Shown: in pieces, positions 43,150 to 52,302 of the stretch | How the letters are laid out: each line of letters starts with the position of its first letter | How positions within the stretch are numbered: position 1 is the first letter of the stretch | Assembly: GCA_963830545.1 (NCBI GenBank) | Contig: CAWHMK010000002.1 | Location: 1 to 64,000 of the forward strand | Reading direction: 5' to 3' | DNA from: DATGJX01 sp963830545 | GTDB taxonomy: Bacteria; Vulcanimicrobiota; Vulcanimicrobiia; Vulcanimicrobiales; Vulcanimicrobiaceae | Length of the DNA stretch: 64,000 nt | The notes under the pieces: model-generated | Seen by the model: the letters and a program-made list of their open reading frames with translations, nothing else | Told to the model about the DNA's origin: nothing | Database searches by the model: none | Made by a program: the position numbers and the translations under genes

Positions 43150-43685
43150 GTACGCCGGTCCTTCAATGCAATCAAGGCGGGAACGTAGTGGGGCCGCATC
43201 CGTAGCGCTGCTCGCCACAAGGCAACAGCTGCCGCATGCCGTCCCTGCCGCTCGGCAGCCCACCCGGCGAAGACGTAATTTTCCGACGAATTTGTAACAC
43301 GTGCAGAGCGCTCGAAGTCGGCCTGCGCGAGCGCGTACCGTCGCGCGTGCAGATAGCATAAAGCGCGATCCGCGAGGAGCAGTGCATCGTTTTGATTCAC
43401 GTCCAGATAGCGCGTCGCGACGGCAATCGCATGTTCGAGCGCGTGTGGCGAACGCGACTGCATGCTGACGAAAACGTAACGATCTGCTGCAACTTGCGCA
43501 CCGGGAAAAATGGACAGCGCGCGACGGTACCGTTCGAGCGCCTGCAGAACGCTTCCGCGGTACAGGTACTCGTCTCCGCGCACGACGAGCGCCTCGGCTA
43601 TTTCGCGTCGAAACATCAGTGCGGCGACACACAAGGAGACGATCGCGATCCCGAGACGCCGGCCGCGCGAAAACTCGCGGTTCAT
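43146..43685 (-). CDS. Membrane-anchored TPR-repeat protein of the pilus operon
   Basis: The 179-residue protein has one N-terminal membrane segment (GIAIVSLCVAALMF, residues 12-25), then TPR-like helical repeats (YRGSVLQALERYRRALSIFPG, DALLLADRALCYLHARRYALAQADFERSA, YVFAGWAAERQGRHAAAVALWRAALRMRP). The repeats face outside. Role in pilus assembly is likely from position but not known. It overlaps pilD and ccdA by four bases each. Confidence 0.78.
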   Translation of the reverse strand: MNREFSRGRRLGIAIVSLCVAALMFRREIAEALVVRGDEYLYRGSVLQALERYRRALSIFPGAQVAADRYVFVSMQSRSPHALEHAIAVATRYLDVNQNDALLLADRALCYLHARRYALAQADFERSARVTNSSENYVFAGWAAERQGRHAAAVALWRAALRMRPHYVPALIALKDRRT

Positions 43686-44341
43686 GCGAGCACCGCATAG
43701 TAGCCGGATAGCGCGAGCATCAGCGTCGCGCTCACGACCCCGGCGGCTTGAGCCACTGCGCGCCGCTGCAGCAACATAGTCGTGGCGTTCACACCGAAAG
43801 CAGCTGCCGCGATCGGCAATGCATGACCGAGCGAGAAGCAGGCAAGTATCGCGCTTCCGTAGGCGATGCTGCCGCTGGCAGAGGTGTATGCGAGAATGCC
43901 GAGCACGAGAGGCGTGCAGCATGGAGAAACGACGAGCGCAAACGACGCGCCGAGCAGCAACGAACCGCCGGCACCGACGTTTTTGCAGCGCTGCAGATGG
44001 CCGCACGCTTCGGGTTCTCGCCAAAGCGTCACGAGGCCACCCGCCGCAAGGGCAGCCGCAACGAGGATGTAAATGAACGCCGAATATTTGCCCGCCGCGC
44101 TCAAAAGCGTCGACAGCACGCCGAACGCAGCATACGTCAGCGTCAAACCGGTAATAAAAAAGAACGCAAGGGAACGCGCTTGCGCGGGAGTTTTCCCCGC
44201 GGTTAATCCGGCGATCGCGATAAACCGCGGCGCGACGCACGGACCGAGGCTCGAGAGTGCGCCGGCGGAAAACGCGAGCGGCGCCGCATAGACACTGCGG
44301 CTGCTGACTGCGGCGAGCCCCTGTGCGATCGGGTCGAACAC
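43682..44341 (-). CDS. CcdA/DsbD-type thiol transporter in the pilus operon
   Basis: The 219-residue protein has six membrane segments. Key cysteines are Cys35 (SLGPCVAPR) and Cys141-142 (VVSPCCTPL), where CcdA has a pair that carries electrons across the membrane. Two more, Cys113 and Cys119, lie in a loop near EACGHLQRCK. It should pass reducing power outward to a thiol partner. Start GTG at 44341. It sits between the pilin gene and the TPR gene and may serve disulfide handling of the pilin. Confidence 0.85.
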   Translation of the reverse strand: MFDPIAQGLAAVSSRSVYAAPLAFSAGALSSLGPCVAPRFIAIAGLTAGKTPAQARSLAFFFITGLTLTYAAFGVLSTLLSAAGKYSAFIYILVAAALAAGGLVTLWREPEACGHLQRCKNVGAGGSLLLGASFALVVSPCCTPLVLGILAYTSASGSIAYGSAILACFSLGHALPIAAAAFGVNATTMLLQRRAVAQAAGVVSATLMLALSGYYAVLA

Positions 44342-44342
44342 G

Positions 44343-44813
44343 TCAGTTCCCCTGGCCCGACGCGGTCGTCATGCCCCCGGAATTATCGTATTTGATCGTC
44401 GTGTTCGCGGTAACCCCGGCCGGCTCGATCGACTTGAGCGTAGCGGGATCGTGCGTGCCTGGGCACCAGATCTGATAGGACCAGACCCCGGAGGAGTCTT
44501 CTTGCGCCGTCACTTCGTCACTCCCGGACCCGGCGGGGTCGACGGGATTTTGATTCCCCATGTACGTTGCCAAACCAGCGATCGCGTTTACGGGTGTCTG
44601 CGAAGCGATAGGGTAGGCTTCGTTGTCGGTGTAATACAATTCCATCGCGGTAGCGATCGTCTTCATGTTGCTCATGCAGGCCGATGTCGCCGCCTGCGCT
44701 CGAGCGTGCGTGAAATTCGGAATCAGTATCGCTGCGAGAATCGCAATGATCGCGACGACGACCATCATCTCCAACAGCGTAAAACCGCGCTGAGCTTTCA
44801 TCGATTGCTGCAT
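44343..44813 (-). CDS. Type IV pilin-like protein
   Basis: The 156-residue prepilin has a short basic leader, the cleavage site after RG (KAQRG|FTLLEMMVVVAIIAILAAILIP), with Glu at position 5 of the mature protein, and the long hydrophobic helix. Cys46 and Cys117 could form a disulfide in the head domain, which carries an Asp/Gly/Asn-rich end. The start ATG 44813 follows cggagg at 44817-44822. This is the only prepilin in the operon; minor pilins must be encoded elsewhere or be absent. Confidence 0.92.
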   Translation of the reverse strand: MQQSMKAQRGFTLLEMMVVVAIIAILAAILIPNFTHARAQAATSACMSNMKTIATAMELYYTDNEAYPIASQTPVNAIAGLATYMGNQNPVDPAGSGSDEVTAQEDSSGVWSYQIWCPGTHDPATLKSIEPAGVTANTTIKYDNSGGMTTASGQGN

Positions 44814-44839
44814 GGTGCCTCCGAATCGTCAGTGCCCGT

Positions 44840-45511
44840 TCAAGCAGTCTTGGGGACCCAAACAGGTTGCATCTTTCGAAGAGCGGCTTTGTGCAACCGC
44901 GAAATGTGGCGGCGGGAATATCCCATGCGTTGCGAGAGCTCGGCTTGGCTGTAGCCGTTGCCGTAAAGCGCCAAGATAATCGTCCGCTCCGTCTGCGTGA
45001 GGCACGCCAGGGCCGCCTGAGCCATCAACCGGTCCTCACGCTCCTCCAGCGTGTAACTGTACGGGCCTAGTTCGTGCGGTTGCAACCGGTCGAGCGATTC
45101 AGGCACGGCTTGAGCGCGATAACGGGAAAGATCCTCGACCTCCCGAAGCGTGAGCTGCAAACGGTCTGCAACTTCATACATGCTCGGTTCTCGATGAAGT
45201 TCTGCGACCAAACGGTCGTGCATAACCTGATAGCGGCGGTCCAAGTCGCGAAGCCGCCGCGGTGCCCGCACCAGTCGTTCGTGGTCGCGAACGTAATGCA
45301 TCAGTTCGCCGACGACGAATAGCCATGCGAACGCCTCGAACGGCGTTCCCGGCCCCTCGTCGAAACGATCGCAGGCTTTGATGAGGCCGATCGCCGCAAT
45401 CTGCTCGAGATCGGCGCGATCCGCTCCACGCCGGCAGAATTTTCGCGCGCCCCGAGCGCAGAGGTACTGATATTCTTCGAAAAGCCGGTCCCGGTTCTCT
45501 CGTGCAATCAT
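44840..45511 (-). CDS. RNA polymerase sigma factor inside the pilus operon
   Basis: The 223-residue sigma-70 family protein has region 2 (LFEEYQYLCARGARKFCRRG, ADLEQIAAIGLIKACDRFD, EAFAWLFVVGELMHYVRDHERLVRAPRRLRDLDRRY), a short region 3 and region 4 (LTQTERTIILALYGNGYSQAELSQRMGYSRRHISRLHKAALRKM). It resembles the SigB/SigF/FliA-like group rather than the housekeeping factor. It overlaps pilC by four bases. It may direct transcription of the pilus genes or of genes linked to piliation. Confidence 0.93.
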   Translation of the reverse strand: MIARENRDRLFEEYQYLCARGARKFCRRGADRADLEQIAAIGLIKACDRFDEGPGTPFEAFAWLFVVGELMHYVRDHERLVRAPRRLRDLDRRYQVMHDRLVAELHREPSMYEVADRLQLTLREVEDLSRYRAQAVPESLDRLQPHELGPYSYTLEEREDRLMAQAALACLTQTERTIILALYGNGYSQAELSQRMGYSRRHISRLHKAALRKMQPVWVPKTA

Positions 45512-46729
45512 TTCATATTTCCAATCAGGGTGTAGAGTGGGATGAAAATAGCCGCGACGATAAAGCCGACGGCACCTCCGAGCAGTACGATCATCGCTGG
45601 TTCCAGCAGCGATCCAAGCGCACTGAGTAGCGTCTCGACGTCGAGATCGTAGTAATCGGCAACGCGCAGCAGCATAGCGTCCAGCTCGCCCGTTTCTTCG
45701 CCGACGCGAATCATTTGAACGAACATGGGCTCGTATAACCCGGATTGCGCAAGCGGCTCGGAAACGGAAGATCCTTCGCCGAGCGCGTCACGCAACTCGG
45801 CCATGCTTCGCCGCAGTGCCGCGCTGCCAAGCCCGCCGCCGACGACGCCGAGTGCTTCTACCAAGCCGACTCCCGAGCGCAGAAGCGTGCCGAGCGTCCT
45901 CGCAAGGCGAGCGACGTTCGCCTTTTTCGCAATCGCGCCGGCAAACGGCAACGAGAGCGTCACCGCCTCGATTGCCGCACTTCCGCGCCGATCGTTTCGC
46001 ATCGTTGCGAAAGCAGCCACCGCCGCCAGCGAACAGACTGCCGTACAAATCCACACGGCAGGGGAACTCAGTGCCGTGCCCGCTTCGATGAGCGCGGCGG
46101 TGATCGGCGGCAGCGGAACGCGCATCTCCGCGTACATGCCGCGAAACATCGGAACGATCGTGGTCAGCAAGAAGATGACGAGCGCACCTGCCGCGCACGC
46201 AACGGAGGCGGGATATGCGAGCGCAGCAACCACGCGTTTGCGAATGGCGCGATCGCGTTCCAGTAACGTCGCTATGCGTTCCAGGACCTCCTCGAGAATG
46301 CCGCCGAGGCTCGCCGGCTCTGACCATGGCAACGAAGGATTGCGAGAACGCTTTCGGATGCCGCGCCATCGCCTCGCTTAGCGGAAGCCCGTTTTCGATG
46401 TCGCTGAGGACGAAGCACAAAGACTCGCGCAGCCGCGAATCAGTGCATGCCTCGATCGAGACCTCGAGCGAGCGCCTCAGCGGCACTCCGGCGCCGGCCA
46501 TCGTAGCGACGGACCGGAAAAAGGTCACGAGACTTTTTTGCGAAGCGGTGCCTGCATGCAGGAGCGCTGTTGCCCGCCCGCGCGCGCTCGCAGCGTGCTC
46601 GAACGAGGTGACGTACAGCGCCCGCGTCCGTAAACCGGCAAGGGCGGCCGAGGCAGAGCCTGCTTGGATGGTGCCGCGAACGAACGCGCCCTGCATCGTG
46701 CGCGCGGTGTAGTAGTACGTCCAGTCCAC
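45508..46729 (-). CDS. pilC: Type IV pilus inner-membrane platform protein, split by one frameshift
   Basis: GspF-family protein that couples the motors to pilin insertion. The first part (46729 to about 46308) has SLVTFFRSVATMAGAGVPLRRSLEV, ENGLPLSEAMARHPKAFSQSFVAMVRAGE. The rest is in another frame: LEEVLERIATLLERDRAIRKRVVAALAYPASV, a long membrane segment, then the second copy of the domain (LARTLGTLLRSGVGLVEALGVV). Removing one C near 46308 gives MVRAGELGGILEEV, a perfect family join, and a 406-residue protein. Likely a sequence error. Confidence 0.88.
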
Positions 46730-46731
46730 TG

Positions 46732-47814
46732 TTAGGCCGTGCTTCGATCCGGGGGTCGAACGTCGGCGGGGCGATCCGTAGCCGATCGCGCCGCTTCCAG
46801 CGTTATTTCGTGCAGCGCCGCCAGATCGGTCAAATGCGCTTCGAGCGTTTGCATCGCGCTCTGACGGCTGGTGGAAATGATGTTGCGTATTTGGTGCGTC
46901 TTACCGTCCCGGATGACCGTCCTGATTGCGTCGTTCGCAACGAGCACTTCCGCGGCGCATCTGCGCCCCTGTCCCGCTGCACGCGGCACCAGCCGCATGC
47001 AGACGACGCCGACGAGCGTTTGCGCGAGTTGCATGCGAACGAGATCTTGGGCTGCGCTTTCGAATACACCGACGATGCGATCCACTGTTTGCGCCGCGTC
47101 ACCGGTATGTAAGGTGCTGAGCACGAGGTGACCTGTTTCCGCCGCAGTGAGCGCCGCGCGCATCGTCGCGGCATCGCGCATCTCGCCCACGAGTATGACG
47201 TCCGGATCGCTGCGAAGCGCTCCGGCTATTGCCCTTTCGAAGCTCCCGACGTCGCATCCGAGTTCTCGCTGATCGATCACCGACCGATTCGACGCGTGCT
47301 CGTATTCGATTGGATCCTCAATGGTGATAATGTGCCGCGCACGCGTGCGATTGATCGATTCGACGATGGCAGCCAAGGAGGTCGATTTTCCACTGCCCGT
47401 CGGTCCCGCGAAAATCACCAGCCCTTGTCCTCTGCCGGCCCACTCGGAAACAACCGCCGGCAGATGCAGATCTTCCAAATTCGGCACGCCGGGCGAGAGC
47501 ATGCGTATAGCTAAACACGTTCCGCGCGACGTGCGGTATGCGTGTACTCGGATGCGGCCGGCTTCGCCCTGCCTGCGGGTAATCGTGGCATCTCCGCTGT
47601 TTTCCAGCCGTCTGCGCGCCGCGTCATTCAGCAGCGAGGCGGCGACAGCGTCCACTTCCTCACGGCTGGGCACGATCGTCGGCTGCGCTTCGAGCGCGCC
47701 GTCGATTCGGAGAACCGGCGGAGTGCCCGCGGACAAGTGCACGTCCGAAGCGCCGCGCAAACGCGCGATACGAAATATCTCATCCAAACGGATCGAGGCG
47801 AGCGCAGCCGTCAC
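46732..47814 (-). CDS. pilT: Pilus retraction ATPase PilT
   Basis: The 360-residue hexameric ATPase matches PilT: the N-terminal domain with ASDVHLSAGTPPVLRIDG, Walker A AGPTGSGKST, the Asp box ITIEDPIEY, Walker B DPDVILVGEMRD, the His box TGHLVLSTLHTGDAAQTVDRI, and a C-terminal AIRNLI-type region replaced by DAIRTVIRDGKTHQIRNII. It pulls pilin back into the membrane. Start GTG at 47814 overlaps the pilB stop (GTGA). Confidence 0.93.
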   Translation of the reverse strand: MTAALASIRLDEIFRIARLRGASDVHLSAGTPPVLRIDGALEAQPTIVPSREEVDAVAASLLNDAARRRLENSGDATITRRQGEAGRIRVHAYRTSRGTCLAIRMLSPGVPNLEDLHLPAVVSEWAGRGQGLVIFAGPTGSGKSTSLAAIVESINRTRARHIITIEDPIEYEHASNRSVIDQRELGCDVGSFERAIAGALRSDPDVILVGEMRDAATMRAALTAAETGHLVLSTLHTGDAAQTVDRIVGVFESAAQDLVRMQLAQTLVGVVCMRLVPRAAGQGRRCAAEVLVANDAIRTVIRDGKTHQIRNIISTSRQSAMQTLEAHLTDLAALHEITLEAARSATDRPADVRPPDRSTA

Positions 47815-49272
47815 GCGGCGTCCTCGACGACGAGCACTCGCTCCAATTCTTCGAGCGACGTCTCGCCTGTCTGTGCGAGATGCAGCCCGTGCGCGATCAT
47901 GGGTTCGTAACCGCTTTGACGTGCCGCCTCCCCAAACTCGACGCTCGACGAACCATCCGCTATCAATCCGCGCAGCATGTCGTTGATGAAGACGCACTCG
48001 AACAGTGCGAGCCTGCCGGTGTAGCCCGTTCCCGCGCAAACGCCGCAGCCTGATGCGCGGTATACACGTGTGCCTGCGTGCAGGCCGAGCTCGCGGGCGC
48101 TCGATGCCGGAACCTCGCACGAAATCCGGCATCGCTCGCAAAGCCGGCGTATCAATCGCTGGGCAATGATTGCCGAAAGACCCGCAGCGATGGTGCGGCG
48201 CGAAACGCCGAGTTCGACCAGGCGTTCAACCGCCCGCGGGGCGTCGTTACTGTGAAGCGTCGTGAGAACGAGCTGACCGCTCAGCGACGCAGCCGCCGCA
48301 ACGGAAGACGTTTCCTGGTCGCGCATCTCACCGACCATGATCACGTTCGGATCTTGCCGCAAGAACGCGCGAAGTGCCGATGCAAACGTGACCCCGGCCC
48401 GCACGTTCACCTGCACTTGAGCGACGCCCGGTATTCGCACTTCGACGGGGTCCTCGACGCTGCACAGGTTTTGCGAATCGACGTTGCGTTGCGCCATCGC
48501 AGCGTACAACGTCGTGGTCTTACCGCTTCCGGTAGGACCGCAGGCAACGACGAATCCGTGCGGAGCATGAATTGCGCGGGCAAAGCGCTGCAGCATACCC
48601 TCAGGCATGCCGAGCGATTCGATGCTCGGAATACCGGCGTAATGATCGAGTAACCGCAGGACGAGCTTTTCACCGTGAATGGTCGGCATGGAACTCACTC
48701 GCGCCTCGATCGATCGACCGTTGCGCTCGATTGCGTAGCGTCCGTCCTGGGGCTGGCGCCGGTCCGCGATATCCATGCCGGCCAGCAACTTCACGCGCGA
48801 AACGACCTGGCCGTACAAGTCGGCGGTCAACAGACCGGATTCGAGCAAAATGCCGTCGACGCGTTGACGAACGCGGCCGCCTTTACGCGTGGGTTCCACA
48901 TGAATGTCCGACGCGGCGCTTTGCACCGCACGCTCGTGAATGTCATCGAGTGCGCGAATCGCCGGAGCATCGTCGCCGCGAGCTGCGACCTCGCCGCTCC
49001 ACGCGTATGCTTGTGAAAGCTTTTCGTGAATCGCTTCGCGCGAGGCAACATAAGTCTCGCACGTGCATTCCGGTCACCAGCCGTACTCTGTCTATCACTT
49101 CGCGATCGCTCGCATCCGGCAGCGCGATCGTCAGTTGATTGCCGTCGCTGGAAAGAGAGAGCACGTCGTGGCGCAGCGCCAGCGACCGCGGAATCCGCCG
49201 CAGCGCATCGGCGTCCGGTACGACGGACGCCAAATCAATGGACTCGAATGTCCCCTTGTCGATTGCAGTCAC
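47811..49272 (-). CDS. pilB: Pilus extension ATPase PilB, split by one frameshift
   Basis: The first part (49272 to about 49055) holds the MshEN-like N-terminal domain (LRRIPRSLALRHDVLSLSSDGNQLTIALPDASD). The rest, in another frame, holds the whole GspE core: SAASDIHVEPTRKGGRVRQRVDG, Walker A ACGPTGSGKTTT, Walker B DPNVIMVGEMRD, TLHSNDA, and a four-cysteine zinc motif (CERCRISC ... CGVCAGTGYTG). Removing one base near 49055 joins them as RTYVASREAIHEKL. Corrected length is about 486 residues. It is the first gene of the operon, start GTG 49272. Confidence 0.9.
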
Positions 49273-49488
49273 ACCCGCCCCTCGCTGGTTTCGACGACAA
49301 ACGGCTTGGAAACATATACCGTTTCCAAGGCCGATAGCAAGTTTTTACCACATGATGTCAATACTTCGGTAACATTTCGGGCACCGAGGCCCTTAATGTC
49401 CGGCTTCTGAGCGATGCGGGCACCTGCGTTCAGATCGATTCGGTCCGCGTTCAACGCATTTGCGGCTCTATAAGGGAATACACGCGGT

Positions 49489-50379
49489 ATGCGAAAGGCC
49501 CATGTCATCTGCAGGCTCAGCTCTCGGCACGGTCTGGAATACTACCAGCGTCTCCAGCGCGAGCTCCCGCCGCGCGGGGTCGAGATTACCGAAGCGCACA
49601 TGGTCCGGCGCCGAAAAGCGCTGAAAAAACGCATTCGGCAAGCGGTGCGGTCGGGTGCGCGGCTCATCATCGTCATAGGCGGAGACGGCACCCAGACGGC
49701 TGCCGTCGCCGAACTCGCGCACACGGATTGCGCGCTGGGAGTCGTGCCCGCGGGCACCGGGAATAGCTTCGCTTTCAGCCTGGGGATCAAGGACGATCTC
49801 GACGCCGCGATCGACACGATCGCCGAAGGGCGCGAGATCCGCGTCGATGTCGGCATCGTCAACGGCACGTATTTCGCCAACTTCGCGAGCATCGGATTGA
49901 TTGCCGACGCAGCGAATCGCACGCCGCGCGGGCTCAAGCGCGTGATTGGGCCGGTCGCGTACGGAATAGCGGCCATTCAGTCGCTCCTGCACGACCGGCC
50001 GTTCGAACTGCGTGTGAAATGGAAGCGCGAAACCCTGAAGATCGTCACGCATCAAGCGATCGTCGCGAGCGGACGGTATTTCGGGTGGCAGCCGCTCACG
50101 CCGCAGGCGACGCTGCGCAGCGGCGATCTCGCTTTTTTTGCGGCGGAAGGCGATAAACCCCAAGACGTGATCGCCACGAATGCAGCGCTGTTGCGCGGAG
50201 GCCAAACCGAACTGCAGAACGCGCACTATTTCTCCGCGCCGAAAATCACGGTCAAAGCCAAACCGAAACAGCCGCTCAACATCGACGGGCACGCGCTAGG
50301 AACGACGCCCGCGAAGTTCAGCATCGCACCCAAAGCGCTGCGGGTGCTCGTACCGCAGGACTTCCGTCCCCACACGTGA
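49489..50379 (+). CDS. Diacylglycerol kinase family lipid kinase
   Basis: The 296-residue protein has the DAGK catalytic domain: IIVIGGDGTQTAAV (63-76), VPAGTGNSFAFSLG, and the second domain with FFAAEGDKPQ and NIDGHALGTTPAKFSI, matching the YegS/BmrU family. It should phosphorylate a diacylglycerol-like lipid. The start at 49489 is divergent from the pilus operon. It overlaps the next gene by four bases, so the kinase and the PAP2 phosphatase are produced together. Confidence 0.9.
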   Translation: MRKAHVICRLSSRHGLEYYQRLQRELPPRGVEITEAHMVRRRKALKKRIRQAVRSGARLIIVIGGDGTQTAAVAELAHTDCALGVVPAGTGNSFAFSLGIKDDLDAAIDTIAEGREIRVDVGIVNGTYFANFASIGLIADAANRTPRGLKRVIGPVAYGIAAIQSLLHDRPFELRVKWKRETLKIVTHQAIVASGRYFGWQPLTPQATLRSGDLAFFAAEGDKPQDVIATNAALLRGGQTELQNAHYFSAPKITVKAKPKQPLNIDGHALGTTPAKFSIAPKALRVLVPQDFRPHT

Positions 50380-50990
50380 CGCTGGAACTGCGGCTCGGCG
50401 GCGTTGCGCTTGCCCTGTTCGCGCTGTTCGTGGCAGTCGGGTTACGTGTCGCGAGGCGTCCGCTCGGCCCGCTCGACGCGCGCGCTGTGTGTTTTCGCGG
50501 ACAACTGACGCCGCTCGCTCTCGTGTTTACGATGTCCGGGCGTTCGCGCGCGCTCACGTCGGCATGCATCGTCGCGATCGCGATGTACGCAGCGCTGCGC
50601 CTGCCAATCGCAATTCCAATCGCCATTTCGGCTTCACAACTCTTCTCGCAACTCACCGTCGAATTTTCGAAAACCTTGTTCAAGCGTATTCGACCGGATT
50701 ATTGGCTCGTGGGGTTGGACGCGGGCCATTCCTATCCGAGCGGGCACGCCGTTACGGCGATCGTCTTCTTCATGGGGTGGGCGCTCGTCGTTGCCTTAGG
50801 TACGTTGCCCGCCCCCGTAAAAACCGTGTTCGTTACGGTGTTTGCGCTTTGGGCTCTGGCGATCGTATGGTCGCGCTTGGCGCTCGGCGCGCATTACTTG
50901 TCGGATGTTTTTGGCGGAGCGTTGTTCGGCGCCGCGTGGCTGTGCATGGCATTCACGCTTTCGACGCGGGTTTACGACGTTCTCAGATAA
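50376..50990 (+). CDS. PAP2 family lipid phosphatase
   Basis: The 204-residue membrane protein has about six segments and the three PAP2 signatures: KTLFKRIRPDYW (KxxxxxxRP), SYPSGHAVTA (PSGH), and SRLALGAHYLSDVFGG (SRxxxxxHxxxD). It should remove phosphate from a lipid phosphate or a pyrophosphate such as undecaprenyl pyrophosphate, outside the cytosol. It is coupled to the lipid kinase (start GTG 50376), and the pair may run a kinase-phosphatase cycle. Confidence 0.9.
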   Translation: MTLELRLGGVALALFALFVAVGLRVARRPLGPLDARAVCFRGQLTPLALVFTMSGRSRALTSACIVAIAMYAALRLPIAIPIAISASQLFSQLTVEFSKTLFKRIRPDYWLVGLDAGHSYPSGHAVTAIVFFMGWALVVALGTLPAPVKTVFVTVFALWALAIVWSRLALGAHYLSDVFGGALFGAAWLCMAFTLSTRVYDVLR

Positions 50991-51008
50991 CACGGGTAAA
51001 GAGAGCAG

Positions 51009-52295
51009 GTGATCATCCGGACGCTGGGATTGATCGTGGGCGGCGCTTGCTCGGCCATCGCGGCCGCAGCGCTCGTACGCGCCGCCACCGTCGCCGTAAG
51101 TTCGCCCGAGGATTGGACGCAGTTCCGCCTTCAAAGTTCGAACAACGTCGCGATGCCGGGCACGCTGCGAACGCAGTGGCGCAAGATCATGGATGGTCCG
51201 TTTTCGTCCTCACCGGTTATCGCCGGCGGCGTGCTGTACGTCGGCGATAACAGCGGACGGCTCAGCGCGATCGATCCGAAAGATGGCCGCACGCTCTGGA
51301 CCTATCGAACGAAGAATCCAATCATGTCGGCCGCAATCGTGTACGGCAACGCAGTCATCGTCGGCGAAGGCGACGAAAACAGCCCGCAAGGTTCTTCGCC
51401 GTCACACCCGATTCGCGTCGGCCAACCGCCGAGCGCGCTCATTGCGCTCAATCGCCGCAACGGCGCCGTTCTTTGGAGCGTGCCGTTGCAGGGAAGCGGA
51501 ATGCCGACGCCTGCCGTCGTCGACGGTGTGCTCGTGCATCATGACGGCGCCGGCCACGTCATGGGAATCGATCCGCTCACGGGCCGCGTGATCTACGATC
51601 GGAATTTACACTCGATCGCGTCGATGGCGGACGCGTTGCCGATGGGGCACGGACGGTTCGTTACGACCGGCGTCGACGTTGATGCAGTCTGGCTCCTCGA
51701 TGCAAAGGATGGATCGGTCGTCTGGAAATCCGCATTCGCTCCGGTCGCCTCCGGCACCGGCGATTGCCCGCCCGTGACCGACGGAGCGCGAGTTTACTGC
51801 AATTACGTCATGCCGCCGTCCAGCGCAACGCCCGTTCAAACCGAACGCATGGCAAAATTCCGCGCGTACGCGATCGATGCGCGAACCGGCAAGAAAATTT
51901 GGGACGTGCTGCTCGAACAGGGTCCGCTGCCCAAGCGCAACGAGGCGGCGATTCCGCTGCTCGCGGAGGGCACCCTGTACATGGGAAGTTCCGTGGACTC
52001 CTGGCTTCACGCGATCGACCCAAAGAGCGGTGCGATGAAGTGGCGCTTGCGCACGCATGGCGCCGTGAAAGGCGGCATCGCAGAAGCCGGCGGAACGCTG
52101 TATTTCGGCGATCTTTCCGGTTACCTGTGGGCGATCGACGCAGCGAACGGCGCAGTCGTCGGCGTGAAGAACATGCGCGCCGCATTCAACGTGGGCTCGC
52201 CGATTATCGCGGGACAAACGCTGATCATCGGCACGCAGGGCGGCTCTCTACTCGCGCTCCCTCTTTCCGAAATCCGTTCCGCTCGCGACCCGTAG
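51009..52295 (+). CDS. Exported PQQ-type beta-propeller protein
   Basis: The 428-residue protein has an N-terminal signal peptide (residues 1-26, LIVGGACSAIAAAALVRA) and repeated WD40/PQQ strands (LSAIDPKDGRTLWTYR, LIALNRRNGAVLWSV, VMGIDPLTGRVIYDR, VWLLDAKDGSVVWKS, AYAIDARTGKKIWDV, LHAIDPKSGAMKWRL, LWAIDAANGAVVGVK), about seven blades. Such proteins are quinoprotein enzymes or scaffolds (BamB-like). PQQ-binding residues cannot be judged by eye, so the enzyme activity is open. Start GTG 51009, 18 bases after the phosphatase gene. Confidence 0.85.
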   Translation: MIIRTLGLIVGGACSAIAAAALVRAATVAVSSPEDWTQFRLQSSNNVAMPGTLRTQWRKIMDGPFSSSPVIAGGVLYVGDNSGRLSAIDPKDGRTLWTYRTKNPIMSAAIVYGNAVIVGEGDENSPQGSSPSHPIRVGQPPSALIALNRRNGAVLWSVPLQGSGMPTPAVVDGVLVHHDGAGHVMGIDPLTGRVIYDRNLHSIASMADALPMGHGRFVTTGVDVDAVWLLDAKDGSVVWKSAFAPVASGTGDCPPVTDGARVYCNYVMPPSSATPVQTERMAKFRAYAIDARTGKKIWDVLLEQGPLPKRNEAAIPLLAEGTLYMGSSVDSWLHAIDPKSGAMKWRLRTHGAVKGGIAEAGGTLYFGDLSGYLWAIDAANGAVVGVKNMRAAFNVGSPIIAGQTLIIGTQGGSLLALPLSEIRSARDP

Positions 52296-52302
52296 AGCCC
52301 AA

